A DNA stretch of 64,000 nt from Clostridiales bacterium (GTDB taxonomy: Bacteria; Bacillota; Clostridia; Christensenellales; Aristaeellaceae), in NCBI GenBank assembly GCA_015056055.1, contig SVHC01000003.1, positions 1 through 64,000 of the forward strand, read 5' to 3'. The position numbers were made by a program, and so were the translations under genes. A model generated the notes under the pieces. It ran no database searches. It had not been told where the DNA came from and worked only from the letters and a program-made list of their open reading frames with translations. This document shows positions 52,902 through 60,666 of the stretch, in pieces (position 1 is the stretch's first letter; each line of letters starts with the position of its first letter).

Positions 52902-52946
52902 AAATCAAAGGCACTCTTCTTTAAAGCAAGAGCGCCTTTGATTTTC
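52902..52946 (-). terminator. Terminator of clpB
   Basis: AAATCAAAGGC(G)CTCTT / AAGAG(T)GCCTTTGATTT hairpin just after the clpB stop. Confidence 0.75.
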
Positions 52947-52959
52947 TGTTGTTTTGCCT

Positions 52960-55557
52960 TTATTCTGCCACAGCGTACAATACGCCGTCCTTTTCATCCA
53001 CGGTCAGAGTGGATCTGGGAGCAATGTCCTCCGCAAGGATCTTTCTTGCGATCAGGGTTTCGACCTTCCTCTGGATAAAGCGTTTGAGCGGGCGTGCGCC
53101 GTAGATGGGGTCGTATCCCTCCTGCACGACGAATGCCTTTGCCGCATCCGTCAGGCGAACGGTGAGCTGCTTATCGGCAAGGCGGTCATTGAGCGAGGCG
53201 AGCATCAGTTCCACAATCTGCGCAATTTCGGTGCGGGAAAGGGGAGTGTAGAATACGATTTCGTCCAGACGATTCAAAAATTCCGGACGGAAATGGCGCT
53301 TGAGAAGGGCTTCCGCCTGACCGCGCGCTTCCTCGGTAAGCATTCCGGATTCATCGATCCCTTCGAGAATGAAGTTGGAACCCAGGTTGGAGGTAAGGAT
53401 GATAATCGTATTTTTGAAATCCACGGTGCGGCCCTGCGAATCGGTCACGCGTCCGTCGTCCAGAATCTGCAAAAGCACGTTGAACACATCCGGATGCGCT
53501 TTTTCCACCTCGTCAAAGAGGATTACGGAATAGGGCTTTCTGCGAACCGCCTCGGTCAGCTGACCGCCTTCTTCATATCCTACATATCCCGGAGGTGCAC
53601 CAATCAGGCGGGAAACGGTGTGTTTCTCCATATATTCGGTCATATCGATGCGAATCATGTTCTTTTCGTCATCGAACAGAGCCTGCGCCAAGGCCTTTGC
53701 AAGTTCGGTCTTGCCCACGCCCGTAGGACCAAGGAACAGGAAGGATCCGATCGGGCGGTTCGGGTCCTGAATACCGGCGCGGGAGCGCAGGATGGCTTCG
53801 GATACCTTTTCGACTGCCTCATTCTGACCGATCACACGCTTGTGCAGCGTTTCTTCCAGTGCAAGCAGCTTTTCGCGTTCGCCTTCCACGAGCTTGGTCA
53901 CGGGGATGCCCGTCCAGCGGCTTACAATGCGGGCGATTTCATCCTCGGTCACCTTGTCGCGCAGAAGCGTATTGTTGCGCGAGGTAGTTTTTGCCTCTTC
54001 CTCGGCAAGCTGCTTTTGCAGTTCGGGAAGGCGTCCGTATTTGAGTTCTGCCGCGCGGTTCAGATCGTATTCGCGCTGAGCAAGTTCGATCTGTGCATTG
54101 ACCTGATCGATTTCTTCGCGCAGTCGGGTAACGGTGCCGATGGAGGATTTTTCATTCTCCCACCGGGCTTTCATTTCCTTGAAACGCTCGCGCAGATCGG
54201 CAAGTTCCTTCTGAATTTCAGCAAGATGTTCCTTCGAAAGCTGGCTGGTTTCCTTTTTCAGTGCGGCTTCTTCGATTTCCAGCTGCATGATCTGGCGCGA
54301 AATTTCATCCAGTTCCGCCGGCATGGAATCGATTTCCGTGCGGATCATGGCGCATGCTTCATCCACAAGGTCAATGGCCTTATCCGGCAGGAAACGGTCG
54401 GTGATATAGCGATTGGAAAGCACGGCTGCGGCAATGAGGGCTTCGTCCAGAATCTTCACGCCGTGGAACACTTCATAGCGTTCCTTGATGCCGCGCAGGA
54501 TGGAAATGGAATCCTCCACCGTCGGCTCGTCCACCATGACGGGCTGGAATCTGCGCTCAAGGGCCGGATCTTTTTCGATATACTTGCGGTACTCGTCCAG
54601 CGTGGTCGCGCCGATGCAGTGCAGTTCGCCGCGCGCCAGCATGGGCTTTAAGAGATTGCCCGCATCCATGCTGCCCTCGGTTTTGCCCGCGCCGACGATC
54701 GTGTGCAGTTCGTCGATGAAGAGAATAATGCGGCCTTCGCTCTTTTTGACTTCGCCGAGCACAGCCTTCAGACGCTCTTCAAATTCGCCGCGGAATTTTG
54801 CGCCCGCAATCAGTGCGCCCATATCCAGTGCAATCAGTTTTCTATCTTTCAGACTCTCGGGCACATCGCCGCGTACAATGCGCTGTGCAAGACCCTCTGC
54901 AATGGCGGTTTTACCAACGCCCGGTTCGCCGATGCAGACGGGATTGTTCTTCGTTTTGCGGGAAAGAATACGGATGACATTGCGAATCTCGCCGTCGCGC
55001 CCGATAACGGGATCAAGCTTCTGCTTTTTGGCAAGGTCGGTCAGGTCCTGACCGTATTTTGCCAGTGCGTCGTAAGTATCCTCCGGGGTCTGGCTGGTTA
55101 CCCGCTGACCGCCGCGCACCGACTGCAGTGCAGAAAGGAACGCATCTTTCCGGATGCCGTGATTGTCAAATACCGCCTTCATTGCAGGATTTGCGCACTC
55201 AATCAGGCCGAGGAATACATGCTCCACCGACACATATTCATCCTTCATATGGTCCGCCTGCGCCTGCGCTTCGTTCAGCGCACGGTCGACGTCCTGCGTG
55301 ATATAGATTCTGTCCTGCTCGCGTCCGGAACCGGAAACGCGCGGCAGACGGCCGATTGCCTGTTCGCATGCTTTGATAAAACGGTCATTATCGACATTCA
55401 GCTTCGTCAGAAGCTCGCCAATCAGACCCCCTTCCTGCGCAGAAAGCGCATAGGCAAGGTGCACCTGTTCAATTTGCTGATTTTGATACTGTATTGCAAC
55501 GCTCTGCGCAGCCTGAAGCGCCTCCAGTGATTTCTGCGTGAATTTCTGTGCATTCAT
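52960..55557 (-). CDS. clpB: Chaperone ClpB, protein disaggregase
   Basis: 865 aa AAA+ hexamer that extracts proteins from aggregates with DnaK. N-domain (1-145), NBD1 with Walker [16 protein letters not shown] near 203 and Walker [10 protein letters not shown], a coiled-coil middle domain (about 400-525; [23 protein letters not shown]), NBD2 with [15 protein letters not shown] near 600. The M-domain distinguishes it from ClpC. AGGAGG before the ATG at 55557 sets the start; an earlier in-frame start lacks a site. A CtsR operator sits in its promoter. Confidence 0.97.
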   Translation of the reverse strand: MNAQKFTQKSLEALQAAQSVAIQYQNQQIEQVHLAYALSAQEGGLIGELLTKLNVDNDRFIKACEQAIGRLPRVSGSGREQDRIYITQDVDRALNEAQAQADHMKDEYVSVEHVFLGLIECANPAMKAVFDNHGIRKDAFLSALQSVRGGQRVTSQTPEDTYDALAKYGQDLTDLAKKQKLDPVIGRDGEIRNVIRILSRKTKNNPVCIGEPGVGKTAIAEGLAQRIVRGDVPESLKDRKLIALDMGALIAGAKFRGEFEERLKAVLGEVKKSEGRIILFIDELHTIVGAGKTEGSMDAGNLLKPMLARGELHCIGATTLDEYRKYIEKDPALERRFQPVMVDEPTVEDSISILRGIKERYEVFHGVKILDEALIAAAVLSNRYITDRFLPDKAIDLVDEACAMIRTEIDSMPAELDEISRQIMQLEIEEAALKKETSQLSKEHLAEIQKELADLRERFKEMKARWENEKSSIGTVTRLREEIDQVNAQIELAQREYDLNRAAELKYGRLPELQKQLAEEEAKTTSRNNTLLRDKVTEDEIARIVSRWTGIPVTKLVEGEREKLLALEETLHKRVIGQNEAVEKVSEAILRSRAGIQDPNRPIGSFLFLGPTGVGKTELAKALAQALFDDEKNMIRIDMTEYMEKHTVSRLIGAPPGYVGYEEGGQLTEAVRRKPYSVILFDEVEKAHPDVFNVLLQILDDGRVTDSQGRTVDFKNTIIILTSNLGSNFILEGIDESGMLTEEARGQAEALLKRHFRPEFLNRLDEIVFYTPLSRTEIAQIVELMLASLNDRLADKQLTVRLTDAAKAFVVQEGYDPIYGARPLKRFIQRKVETLIARKILAEDIAPRSTLTVDEKDGVLYAVAE

Positions 55558-55574
55558 ATTGGAACGCCTCCTTC

Positions 55575-55591
55575 TTTGACTTTCTTTGACT
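55575..55591 (-). promoter_or_regulatory. CtsR heat-shock operator
   Basis: Leftward AGTCAAAGAAAGTCAAA, an exact fit to the CtsR direct-repeat consensus (RGTCAAA-NAN-RGTCAAA). It lies between the -10 and the ribosome site of clpB. Confidence 0.9.
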
Positions 55592-55620
55592 ATTATATAC
55601 TTTCCCTGACCTTCTGTCAA
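55592..55620 (-). promoter_or_regulatory. Promoter of clpB
   Basis: TTGACA, 17 bases, TATAAT: perfect housekeeping consensus, with the CtsR site directly downstream. Confidence 0.85.
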
Positions 55621-55697
55621 TCTAAAAATTCGTTAAGTGCCCAAATGAGCGAGAAATTGTGGTATACTGTCTGTATCAAAATACAACGAGGTATAGT

Positions 55698-55988
55698 ATG
55701 GCAAGAATCTGGATGCGAACCATCAAAAAGCATAAAATCGTTGAAAGCCGCACCGCCCCCTGCGAGCTGACCACCGCGCCCGAAGCGCTGGAAAACCTCC
55801 TGCGCGAGGCGGATATTGCGCGCCCCATCTGGCTGGAAAAGCACCTGAAGGAATGGGCCAATTTCCAGCGCACGGCATTTCTGCCCGAGCACTTTATTGA
55901 AGAAACGGATTTTGACAAACTTGAGATCGAATTTTTGCCCGATGACGGAAAACAGCGCAAAAGCAACGATCCCAGGAACGCATTTTAA
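55698..55988 (+). CDS. Conserved small hypothetical protein
   Basis: 96 aa, highly charged, no membrane segment or cysteine pair. It starts MARIWMRTIKKHKIVES and has a helical middle (EALENLLREADIARPIWLEKHLKEW). The ATG at 55698 has CGAGG upstream; the promoter's TATACT with TG one base before it is at about 55664. The N-terminal pattern recalls a widespread clostridial hypothetical family, but I cannot name a function. Divergent from clpB. Confidence 0.8.
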   Translation: MARIWMRTIKKHKIVESRTAPCELTTAPEALENLLREADIARPIWLEKHLKEWANFQRTAFLPEHFIEETDFDKLEIEFLPDDGKQRKSNDPRNAF

Positions 55989-56067
55989 TTTGAAAAGCAC
56001 CTGTATTGACATTCCCCCGGGCAGCAATATATAATATTCCAATACAGTTCATGCGGAGTGATCCATA

Positions 56068-56496
56068 GTGAGAATTCTGATTATTGACGGCCAGAGCGGT
56101 CGCCTTGGCGCGCAGATCATAGAAGGCTTGCGAAAAGCCGGAATTGCCGACAATCACGCAATCGTGGCAGTCGGCACAAACTCGCTGGCCACCAGCGGTA
56201 TGCTCGGCGCGGGCGCACATCAGGGAGCAACAGGGGAAAATGCGGTTGTCGTTCAGTGCAGAAAGGCGGACGTGATTGCAGGTCCCATCGGAATCACATT
56301 GGCGGATGCCATGCTGGGCGAAGTAACGCCGCAAATGGCAGCAGCCGTCGGTCAAAGCGATGCGGTGCGCGTTTTTCTGCCCTCCGATCGCTGTGATACG
56401 TTCGTGGTCGGCACGATTCCGTTGCCCCGAAAGCAGCTGGTGGATGCAGCCGTTTCCAAAATCGTTGAACTGTGTGAAGGCAGCTCTGATAAATAA
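56068..56496 (+). CDS. DUF3842 family protein
   Basis: 142 aa with a Rossmann-like start (MRILIIDGQSGRLGAQIIEGL) and the glycine/alanine-rich middle ATSGMLGAGAHQGATGENAVV typical of DUF3842. GTG start with GGAG 9 bases upstream. Function not known. It precedes the ECF S-component gene by 63 bases and may share its transcript. Confidence 0.85.
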   Translation: MRILIIDGQSGRLGAQIIEGLRKAGIADNHAIVAVGTNSLATSGMLGAGAHQGATGENAVVVQCRKADVIAGPIGITLADAMLGEVTPQMAAAVGQSDAVRVFLPSDRCDTFVVGTIPLPRKQLVDAAVSKIVELCEGSSDK

Positions 56497-56512
56497 CCGT
56501 GCCATGAAGGCA

Positions 56513-56552
56513 CTTCTCCCGTCCAAGATGGAGAATATACAGCAGGGAGAAG
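56513..56552 (+). promoter_or_regulatory. Hairpin sequestering the ECF gene's ribosome site
   Basis: CTTCTCCC at 56513-56520 is the exact complement of GGGAGAAG at 56545-56552, which contains the Shine-Dalgarno site of the ECF S gene. A second small hairpin GTGCC-ATGAA-GGCAC precedes it. It could lower translation unless opened. Confidence 0.5.
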
Positions 56553-56559
56553 AATATCC

Positions 56560-57105
56560 ATGAATTCCTATCGTATTCACATTCAGAAGCTTGTGCTTGC
56601 GGCGCTGTGCCTTGCGCTGTGCATGGTGCTTCCGTTCCTTACAGGGCAGATTCCCGAAATCGGCTCTATGCTCTCGCCGATGCACATTCCGGTTCTGCTG
56701 TGCGGATTTATCTGCGGTCCCGTATGGGCAGCGCTCATCGGCGCAGTTGCTCCGCTTCTGCGCTTTGCACTGTTTGGCATGCCGCCGCTTTTCCCGGCAG
56801 GCGCTGCCATGTGCTTTGAACTGGCCGTCTATGGGCTGGTATCCGGTTTGCTGTACGGCTCGCTTCCGAAGAAAAAGGCCAGCATTTACATTTCGCTTCT
56901 TACCGCCATGCTGGTTGGCCGCGTAGTATGGGGCGCGGTGAGAATGATTATCTCCGGCGTGAGCGGCAGCGCTTTCACCTGGGCAGCATTCCTTTCCGGC
57001 GCATTTACTTCTGCGATTCCCGGCATTATTCTGCACATCGTGCTGATTCCCCTTCTGGTTATCGCGCTAGAACGCGCATTGCCGTGGCTGAAATCCGGCA
57101 GATAG
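56560..57105 (+). CDS. ECF transporter substrate-binding (S) component
   Basis: 181 aa with five or six membrane helices. The N-terminal IHIQKLVLAALCLALCMVLPFL with an LxAL(x)hAL type helix contacts the shared T component in vitamin ECF transporters. SPMHIPVLLCGFICGPVWAALIGAVAPLLRF is the signature of a common clostridial S-component subfamily. It binds a vitamin or cofactor precursor at the membrane; the ligand cannot be read. Shared EcfA/EcfT genes are not in the window. Confidence 0.88.
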   Translation: MNSYRIHIQKLVLAALCLALCMVLPFLTGQIPEIGSMLSPMHIPVLLCGFICGPVWAALIGAVAPLLRFALFGMPPLFPAGAAMCFELAVYGLVSGLLYGSLPKKKASIYISLLTAMLVGRVVWGAVRMIISGVSGSAFTWAAFLSGAFTSAIPGIILHIVLIPLLVIALERALPWLKSGR

Positions 57106-57183
57106 CATTCCGGTTTAACCGTATCTTTCCATACAAAACCATTGACAAACGCAGAATTATGGTATATAATGTTTCTTGCGTTT

Positions 57184-57260
57184 GGGGTTATAGCTCAGTT
57201 GGTTAGAGCGTTACGTTGACATCGTAAAGGTCGATGGTTCGAGCCCATTTAACCCCACCA
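57184..57260 (+). tRNA. tRNA-Val (anticodon GAC)
   Basis: 77 nt including encoded CCA. Acceptor GGGGTTA/TAACCCC, D arm GCTC...GAGC, anticodon stem TTACG/CGTAA around TTGACAT, T arm GATGG-TTCGAGC-CCATT. It reads GUC and GUU codons. The promoter is just upstream (TTGACA at 57142, 17 bases, TATAAT at 57165). A terminator follows. Confidence 0.95.
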
Positions 57261-57262
57261 AC

Positions 57263-57298
57263 AAAAAACCGTATTTGCAATAGCAAATGCGGTTTTTT
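57263..57298 (+). terminator. Terminator of tRNA-Val
   Basis: AAAAAACCGTATTTGC / GCAAATGCGGTTTTTT hairpin. Confidence 0.9.
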
Positions 57299-57300
57299 GC

Positions 57301-57735
57301 ACGATGCGTTCCTGTCGGAACACGATGCGCACTTTGTGCGTGGTGTCGGCTTCGCCTGTGATGCACGCCTTCGGCGCGTGTTGGTACGCATCGCATCACT
57401 TATCACTCTTCACTTTTCTCTCATTTTCAAAAAACTGCACAGGATACGCTGCAACGATGCGTTCCTGTCGGAACACGATGCGCACTTTGTGCGTGGTGTC
57501 GGCTTCGCCTGTGATGCACGCCTTCGGCGCGTGTCGGTACGCATCGCATCACTTATCACTCTTCACTTTTCTCTCATTTTCAAAAAACTGCACAGGATAC
57601 GCTGCAACGATGCGTTCCTATCGGAACACGATGCGCACTTTGTGCGTGGTGTCGGCTTCGCCTGTGATGCACGCCTTCGGCGCGTGTCGGTACGCATCGC
57701 ATCACTTATCACTTTTCACATTTCTCTCACTTATA
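57301..57735. repeat. 153-base tandem repeat array, two full copies and a partial third
   Basis: Units start at 57301, 57454 and 57607, each beginning ACGATGCGTTCC and nearly identical (single changes such as GTTGG/GTCGG and CTGTC/CTATC). Units contain small palindromes (GCACTTTGTGC, GCGCC/GGCGC around TTCG). No spacers. It begins right after the tRNA terminator and runs to within 20 bases of the four-helix-bundle gene. Frames stay open because 153 is a multiple of three; no ribosome site supports coding. Confidence 0.93.
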
Positions 57736-57753
57736 AAAAGCGAGGCTTCGGGA

Positions 57754-58107
57754 ATGGCAGAATCAAAACTCAGAGAACTTTCCTTGGAATTTTCCGTGGA
57801 TATCATTGCACTGGTCAAATATCTGAAATCCGGCAAAGAATCCATCATCTCTAACCAGATCGGCCGAAGCGGTACTTCTATCGGTGCAAACATCCACGAA
57901 GCGCAATATGCACAAGGCAAGAAAGACTTTGTTTCCAAGCTTGAAATTGCCCTAAAAGAAGCAAGCGAAACCGGTTATTGGCTTGAACTTCTGTACAGAA
58001 CGGGCTATATTGACGAACAAACTTACAAATCACTTTCAAGCAAATGTGCATCCCTTCGCGCAATGTTAATCGCCTCCTGCAAAACAGCCAAAGAAAATAC
58101 AAAATAG
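57754..58107 (+). CDS. Four-helix-bundle protein (S23/23S rRNA intervening-sequence type)
   Basis: 117 aa. The family pattern is clear: LSLEFSVDIIALVKYL, then SIISNQIGRSGTSIGANIHEAQYAQGKKDFVSKLEIALKEASETGYWLELL. These proteins form pentameric four-helix bundles and include those encoded in 23S rRNA intervening sequences and the accessory Avd of retroelements. Neither an rRNA gene nor a reverse transcriptase is nearby. The ATG at 57754 follows a weak GCGAGG; the upstream frame through the repeats is treated as non-coding. Confidence 0.88.
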   Translation: MAESKLRELSLEFSVDIIALVKYLKSGKESIISNQIGRSGTSIGANIHEAQYAQGKKDFVSKLEIALKEASETGYWLELLYRTGYIDEQTYKSLSSKCASLRAMLIASCKTAKENTK

Positions 58108-58169
58108 CTTTTAATGGAATATAGTATTGCGGAGAAGTTTCCAAATATTTTTGAGTCGCTCTTTCGCAG

Positions 58170-58213
58170 AAAAACCACCTTTTGCCTGCAGCTGCACAAA
58201 AGGTGGTTTTTTT
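58170..58213. terminator. Bidirectional terminator
   Basis: AAAAACCACCTTTTG / CAAAAGGTGGTTTTT 15-bp stem between convergent genes. Confidence 0.9.
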
Positions 58214-58218
58214 CAATT

Positions 58219-59004
58219 TTATTCCCCACTCCTTTTTTCGCGGCAAACGATCACGAGCATACCGTTTTCATCGCCGAGTTCGTTGGAGCAGGTGGAAAGG
58301 GTCAGAAGCCGATCTCCAAATGCCGTATCCACGTCAAGGTCAAAAAGGGAGCGCCACTTGACCTCAGAGGTATAGTCGTCAAAGGCGGCTTCATCGTCGA
58401 GCTCGGTCACAATATAGTCGAAGTGGTTATCCATTGCAAAATCGGTCGAGGTATAGAACACGGAGAACGGAACAAATTCATGCGTTTCATACAACCCCGC
58501 AAATCGGATGACAGGGTATTTTTCGATATATTCGCGATCGGCAAATCGCTTTAGCTTTCCGAACCGGGTACCGTCGTTCATATTATGGCCGTAGAGAATG
58601 ATATTTTCACTCTCCTTCGTACAGGCATAATCCATAAAGATCATCCCGCCCGGGTCTTCGCTTCCGTCAAGGCGGTGGGAAGCATAGTAAACATTGTCCT
58701 CCCCCCGGCACACATACAGCGCCATATCGGCAAATTCCACGATACCCACGAAATCGTCATTCTGCATGTACAAATCCCGCATATCCCCTCGCATGGCAGA
58801 GGTCGCCTCGGGCGCCGTTTCGCTCAGCGATTCCATCTGAGCAAGGGATGCATTCTCCTCAGCCTTCCGCCGGTGCGTTTCATGCATCCGCACGGCAATC
58901 AGAATGACCATCAGCAAAAATACAAGCAGGCAAAGCACCTCGAGGGTCTGCCAGAAGCGCCTTGCCTGCCATTTGATTTTGCCTGCATTTTCAGGCCGCT
59001 GCAT
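58219..59004 (-). CDS. Class B sortase
   Basis: 261 aa. An N-terminal cytoplasmic basic segment and membrane anchor (about 20-42) lead to an extracellular sortase domain. Catalytic His in ILYGHNMNDGTRFG near 140, Cys in LTLSTCSNEL near 240, Arg in VIVCREKRSGE at the end. Class B features: the HNM..G..F motif and a helix before the Cys. It cleaves a C-terminal signal and links the protein to peptidoglycan. ATG at 59004 (AAAGG 8 bases upstream) lies inside the last substrate gene, overlapping 14 bases. Fourth gene of the operon. Confidence 0.93.
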   Translation of the reverse strand: MQRPENAGKIKWQARRFWQTLEVLCLLVFLLMVILIAVRMHETHRRKAEENASLAQMESLSETAPEATSAMRGDMRDLYMQNDDFVGIVEFADMALYVCRGEDNVYYASHRLDGSEDPGGMIFMDYACTKESENIILYGHNMNDGTRFGKLKRFADREYIEKYPVIRFAGLYETHEFVPFSVFYTSTDFAMDNHFDYIVTELDDEAAFDDYTSEVKWRSLFDLDVDTAFGDRLLTLSTCSNELGDENGMLVIVCREKRSGE

Positions 59005-59551
59005 GCTTTGCCTTTCTGTGCGCAAACACCGCGCCGGAAACGGCGATTACTGCCGCACCGCAGAGAAGAAGGACATCCGCTCTTCCATCGCCCATACGGA
59101 TGGGATTGCCAAATTCGTCCGCGCGCATGTATTTGTCCATGTATTCTCTGTCACCATAACGAGTGTCCCACGAAAGTACAAACATCAAATCATCGTCCCA
59201 AATGCTTTCGTATACATTGCCGGCAGGGGTCACAATGTGCCCATCTTCGTTATAATAAAATCCTTCCGGAAGCACATATCGCACTTCATCACGGATAGGA
59301 TTTCCAAATTCATCCGCGCGCATATATTTGTCCATGTATTCCTTACTGCGATAGTTAGAGTTCCACCTGAGCTCATCTATGATTTCCTCATCAAAAATGC
59401 TATCGTATACTTTTCCTGAATTCGTTACGATTTGCCCGGCTTCGTTATAATGAAGCCAATCGGGAAGTACGTAGCGATACTCATCCGCACAAGCAGAAAC
59501 AGAAGCAAACAACACAAATGCAACTAACACGCTCACAATCATTCTTTTCAT
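58991..59551 (-). CDS. Putative sortase substrate 3, two-domain secreted protein
   Basis: 186 aa. Signal peptide MKRMIVSVLVAFVLFASVSA, two copies of a domain of about 63 residues (YVLP...YNE.G.IVT..G.VY.SI.D...; both end KEYMDKYMRADEFGNPIR or REYMDKYMRADEFGNPIR), then MGDGRADVLLLCGAAVIAV... with a basic end (AHRKAKH). Only the last repeat is followed by MGDG. The tail has the motif-hydrophobic-basic order of a sorting signal, but is not LPXTG or NPQTN. GGAGGTG before ATG. The adjoining sortase makes it a likely substrate; that is inference. Confidence 0.85.
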   Translation of the reverse strand: MKRMIVSVLVAFVLFASVSACADEYRYVLPDWLHYNEAGQIVTNSGKVYDSIFDEEIIDELRWNSNYRSKEYMDKYMRADEFGNPIRDEVRYVLPEGFYYNEDGHIVTPAGNVYESIWDDDLMFVLSWDTRYGDREYMDKYMRADEFGNPIRMGDGRADVLLLCGAAVIAVSGAVFAHRKAKHAAA

Positions 59552-59584
59552 AATACACCTCCATCGGCCTTACCGATTCCTGCT

Positions 59585-59947
59585 TTATTGTACATGCTTT
59601 GCTTTTCTGTGTGCAAACGCTGCACCGGAAACGGCAATTACTGCTGCGCCGCAGAGAAGAAGGATGTCCGCTCTTCCATCGCCCATACGGATGGGATTGC
59701 CAAATTCGTCCGCGCGCATGTATTTGTCCATGTATTCCCTGTCGTTATAACGGCCATACCACTCAAGTACAAAATTTAAATCATCGTCCCAAATGCTTTC
59801 GTATACATTGCCTGCAGGGGTTACGATATGCCCGTCTTCGTTATAGTAAAATCCTTCCGGAAGTATATACCGTACTTCGTCCGCGCAGGCGTGTACGGAA
59901 GCAAGCAGCATAAATACGATCAGTATGCTCAGAACTACTCTTTTCAT
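59585..59947 (-). CDS. Putative sortase substrate 2, one-domain secreted protein
   Basis: 120 aa. Signal peptide (MKRVVLSILIVFMLLASVHA), one 63-residue domain (VRYILPEGFYYNEDGHIVTP...), and the shared C-terminal NPIRMGDGRADILLLCGAA...HRKAKH. GGAGGTG 5 bases before ATG. Intergenic spacers of 33 bases on both sides are almost identical, showing tandem duplication. The mature, anchored part would be only about 75 residues. Confidence 0.85.
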   Translation of the reverse strand: MKRVVLSILIVFMLLASVHACADEVRYILPEGFYYNEDGHIVTPAGNVYESIWDDDLNFVLEWYGRYNDREYMDKYMRADEFGNPIRMGDGRADILLLCGAAVIAVSGAAFAHRKAKHVQ

Positions 59948-59980
59948 AATACACCTCCATCGGTCTTACCGATTCCTGCT

Positions 59981-60343
59981 TTATTGTACATGCTTTGCTT
60001 TTCTGTGTGCAAACGCTGCGCCGGAAACGGCAATTACTGCTGCGCCGCAGAGGAGAAGGATGTCCGCTCTTCCATCGCCCATACGGATAGGATTTCCAAA
60101 TTCATCCACGCGCATATATTTGTCCATGTATTCTTTGTCGTTATAATGGTCGAACCAAGTGCGCACAGAGCTTAATCCCTCGTCCCACCAGCTTTCATAT
60201 ACATTCCCTGAACTTGTTACAATATATCCATCTTCGTTATAGTAAAACCCTTCCGGAAGTATGTATCGTACTTCATCCGCACAGGCGGAAACAGAAGCAA
60301 ACAACACAAATGCAACTAACACGCTCACAATCATTCTTTTCAT
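59981..60343 (-). CDS. Putative sortase substrate 1, one-domain secreted protein
   Basis: 120 aa with the same plan as substrate 2. Its signal peptide equals that of substrate 3, and its tail equals that of substrate 2. It is the first gene of the operon, but the GGAGG found before the other two is replaced (ACGTGTGTTGTT before ATG), so initiation may be weaker. The domain has changes in the second half (SWWDEGLSSVRTWFDHYNDKEYMDKYMRVDEFGNPIR). Confidence 0.82.
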   Translation of the reverse strand: MKRMIVSVLVAFVLFASVSACADEVRYILPEGFYYNEDGYIVTSSGNVYESWWDEGLSSVRTWFDHYNDKEYMDKYMRVDEFGNPIRMGDGRADILLLCGAAVIAVSGAAFAHRKAKHVQ

Positions 60344-60410
60344 AACAACACACGTATCGGTTTCACCGACTCTCCCTTCATTTCATTTTTGTAAAACTCA
60401 TTACAAAAGT

Positions 60411-60440
60411 ATTATGGCACAGAGGGCAGGATTTTGTCAA
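60411..60440 (-). promoter_or_regulatory. Promoter of the sortase operon
   Basis: Leftward TTGACA, 18 bases, CATAAT, about 65 bases before substrate 1. Confidence 0.65.
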
Positions 60441-60554
60441 CCTTATGCATACCAAAATGGAAAAAACAGGTTTCCAACCGGAAAAACAGGGTTCCCAATG
60501 AGCCCACGTCCCCATCTGCGCGAAATATAAATCTCGCATCTCCCCTTGATAATA

Positions 60555-60577
60555 CAGCCTGTGCAGCGGGCTTTTTT
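60555..60577 (+). terminator. Orphan rightward terminator-like hairpin
   Basis: AGCCTG/CGGGCT short stem and six T's, with no rightward gene before it. The rest of the 60344-60600 gap shows only the two promoters. Confidence 0.4.
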
Positions 60578-60600
60578 ATGTGTAAACGTCAAAAAACCGG

Positions 60601-60629
60601 TTGCACCAAATGCCGTTTCATATTATAAT
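60601..60629 (+). promoter_or_regulatory. Promoter of GH31 gene 2
   Basis: TTGCAC, 17 bases, TATAAT. Confidence 0.7.
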
Positions 60630-60666
60630 GATGTTATCCCAAATTTGATTACAAAGGGGTGTCACT

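Noticed and set aside
57304-57753. In-frame extension of the four-helix-bundle protein through the 153-base repeats
   Set aside because: Repeat translation is Cys/His/Arg-rich noise unlike the family, and a start at 57754 gives the normal family length.
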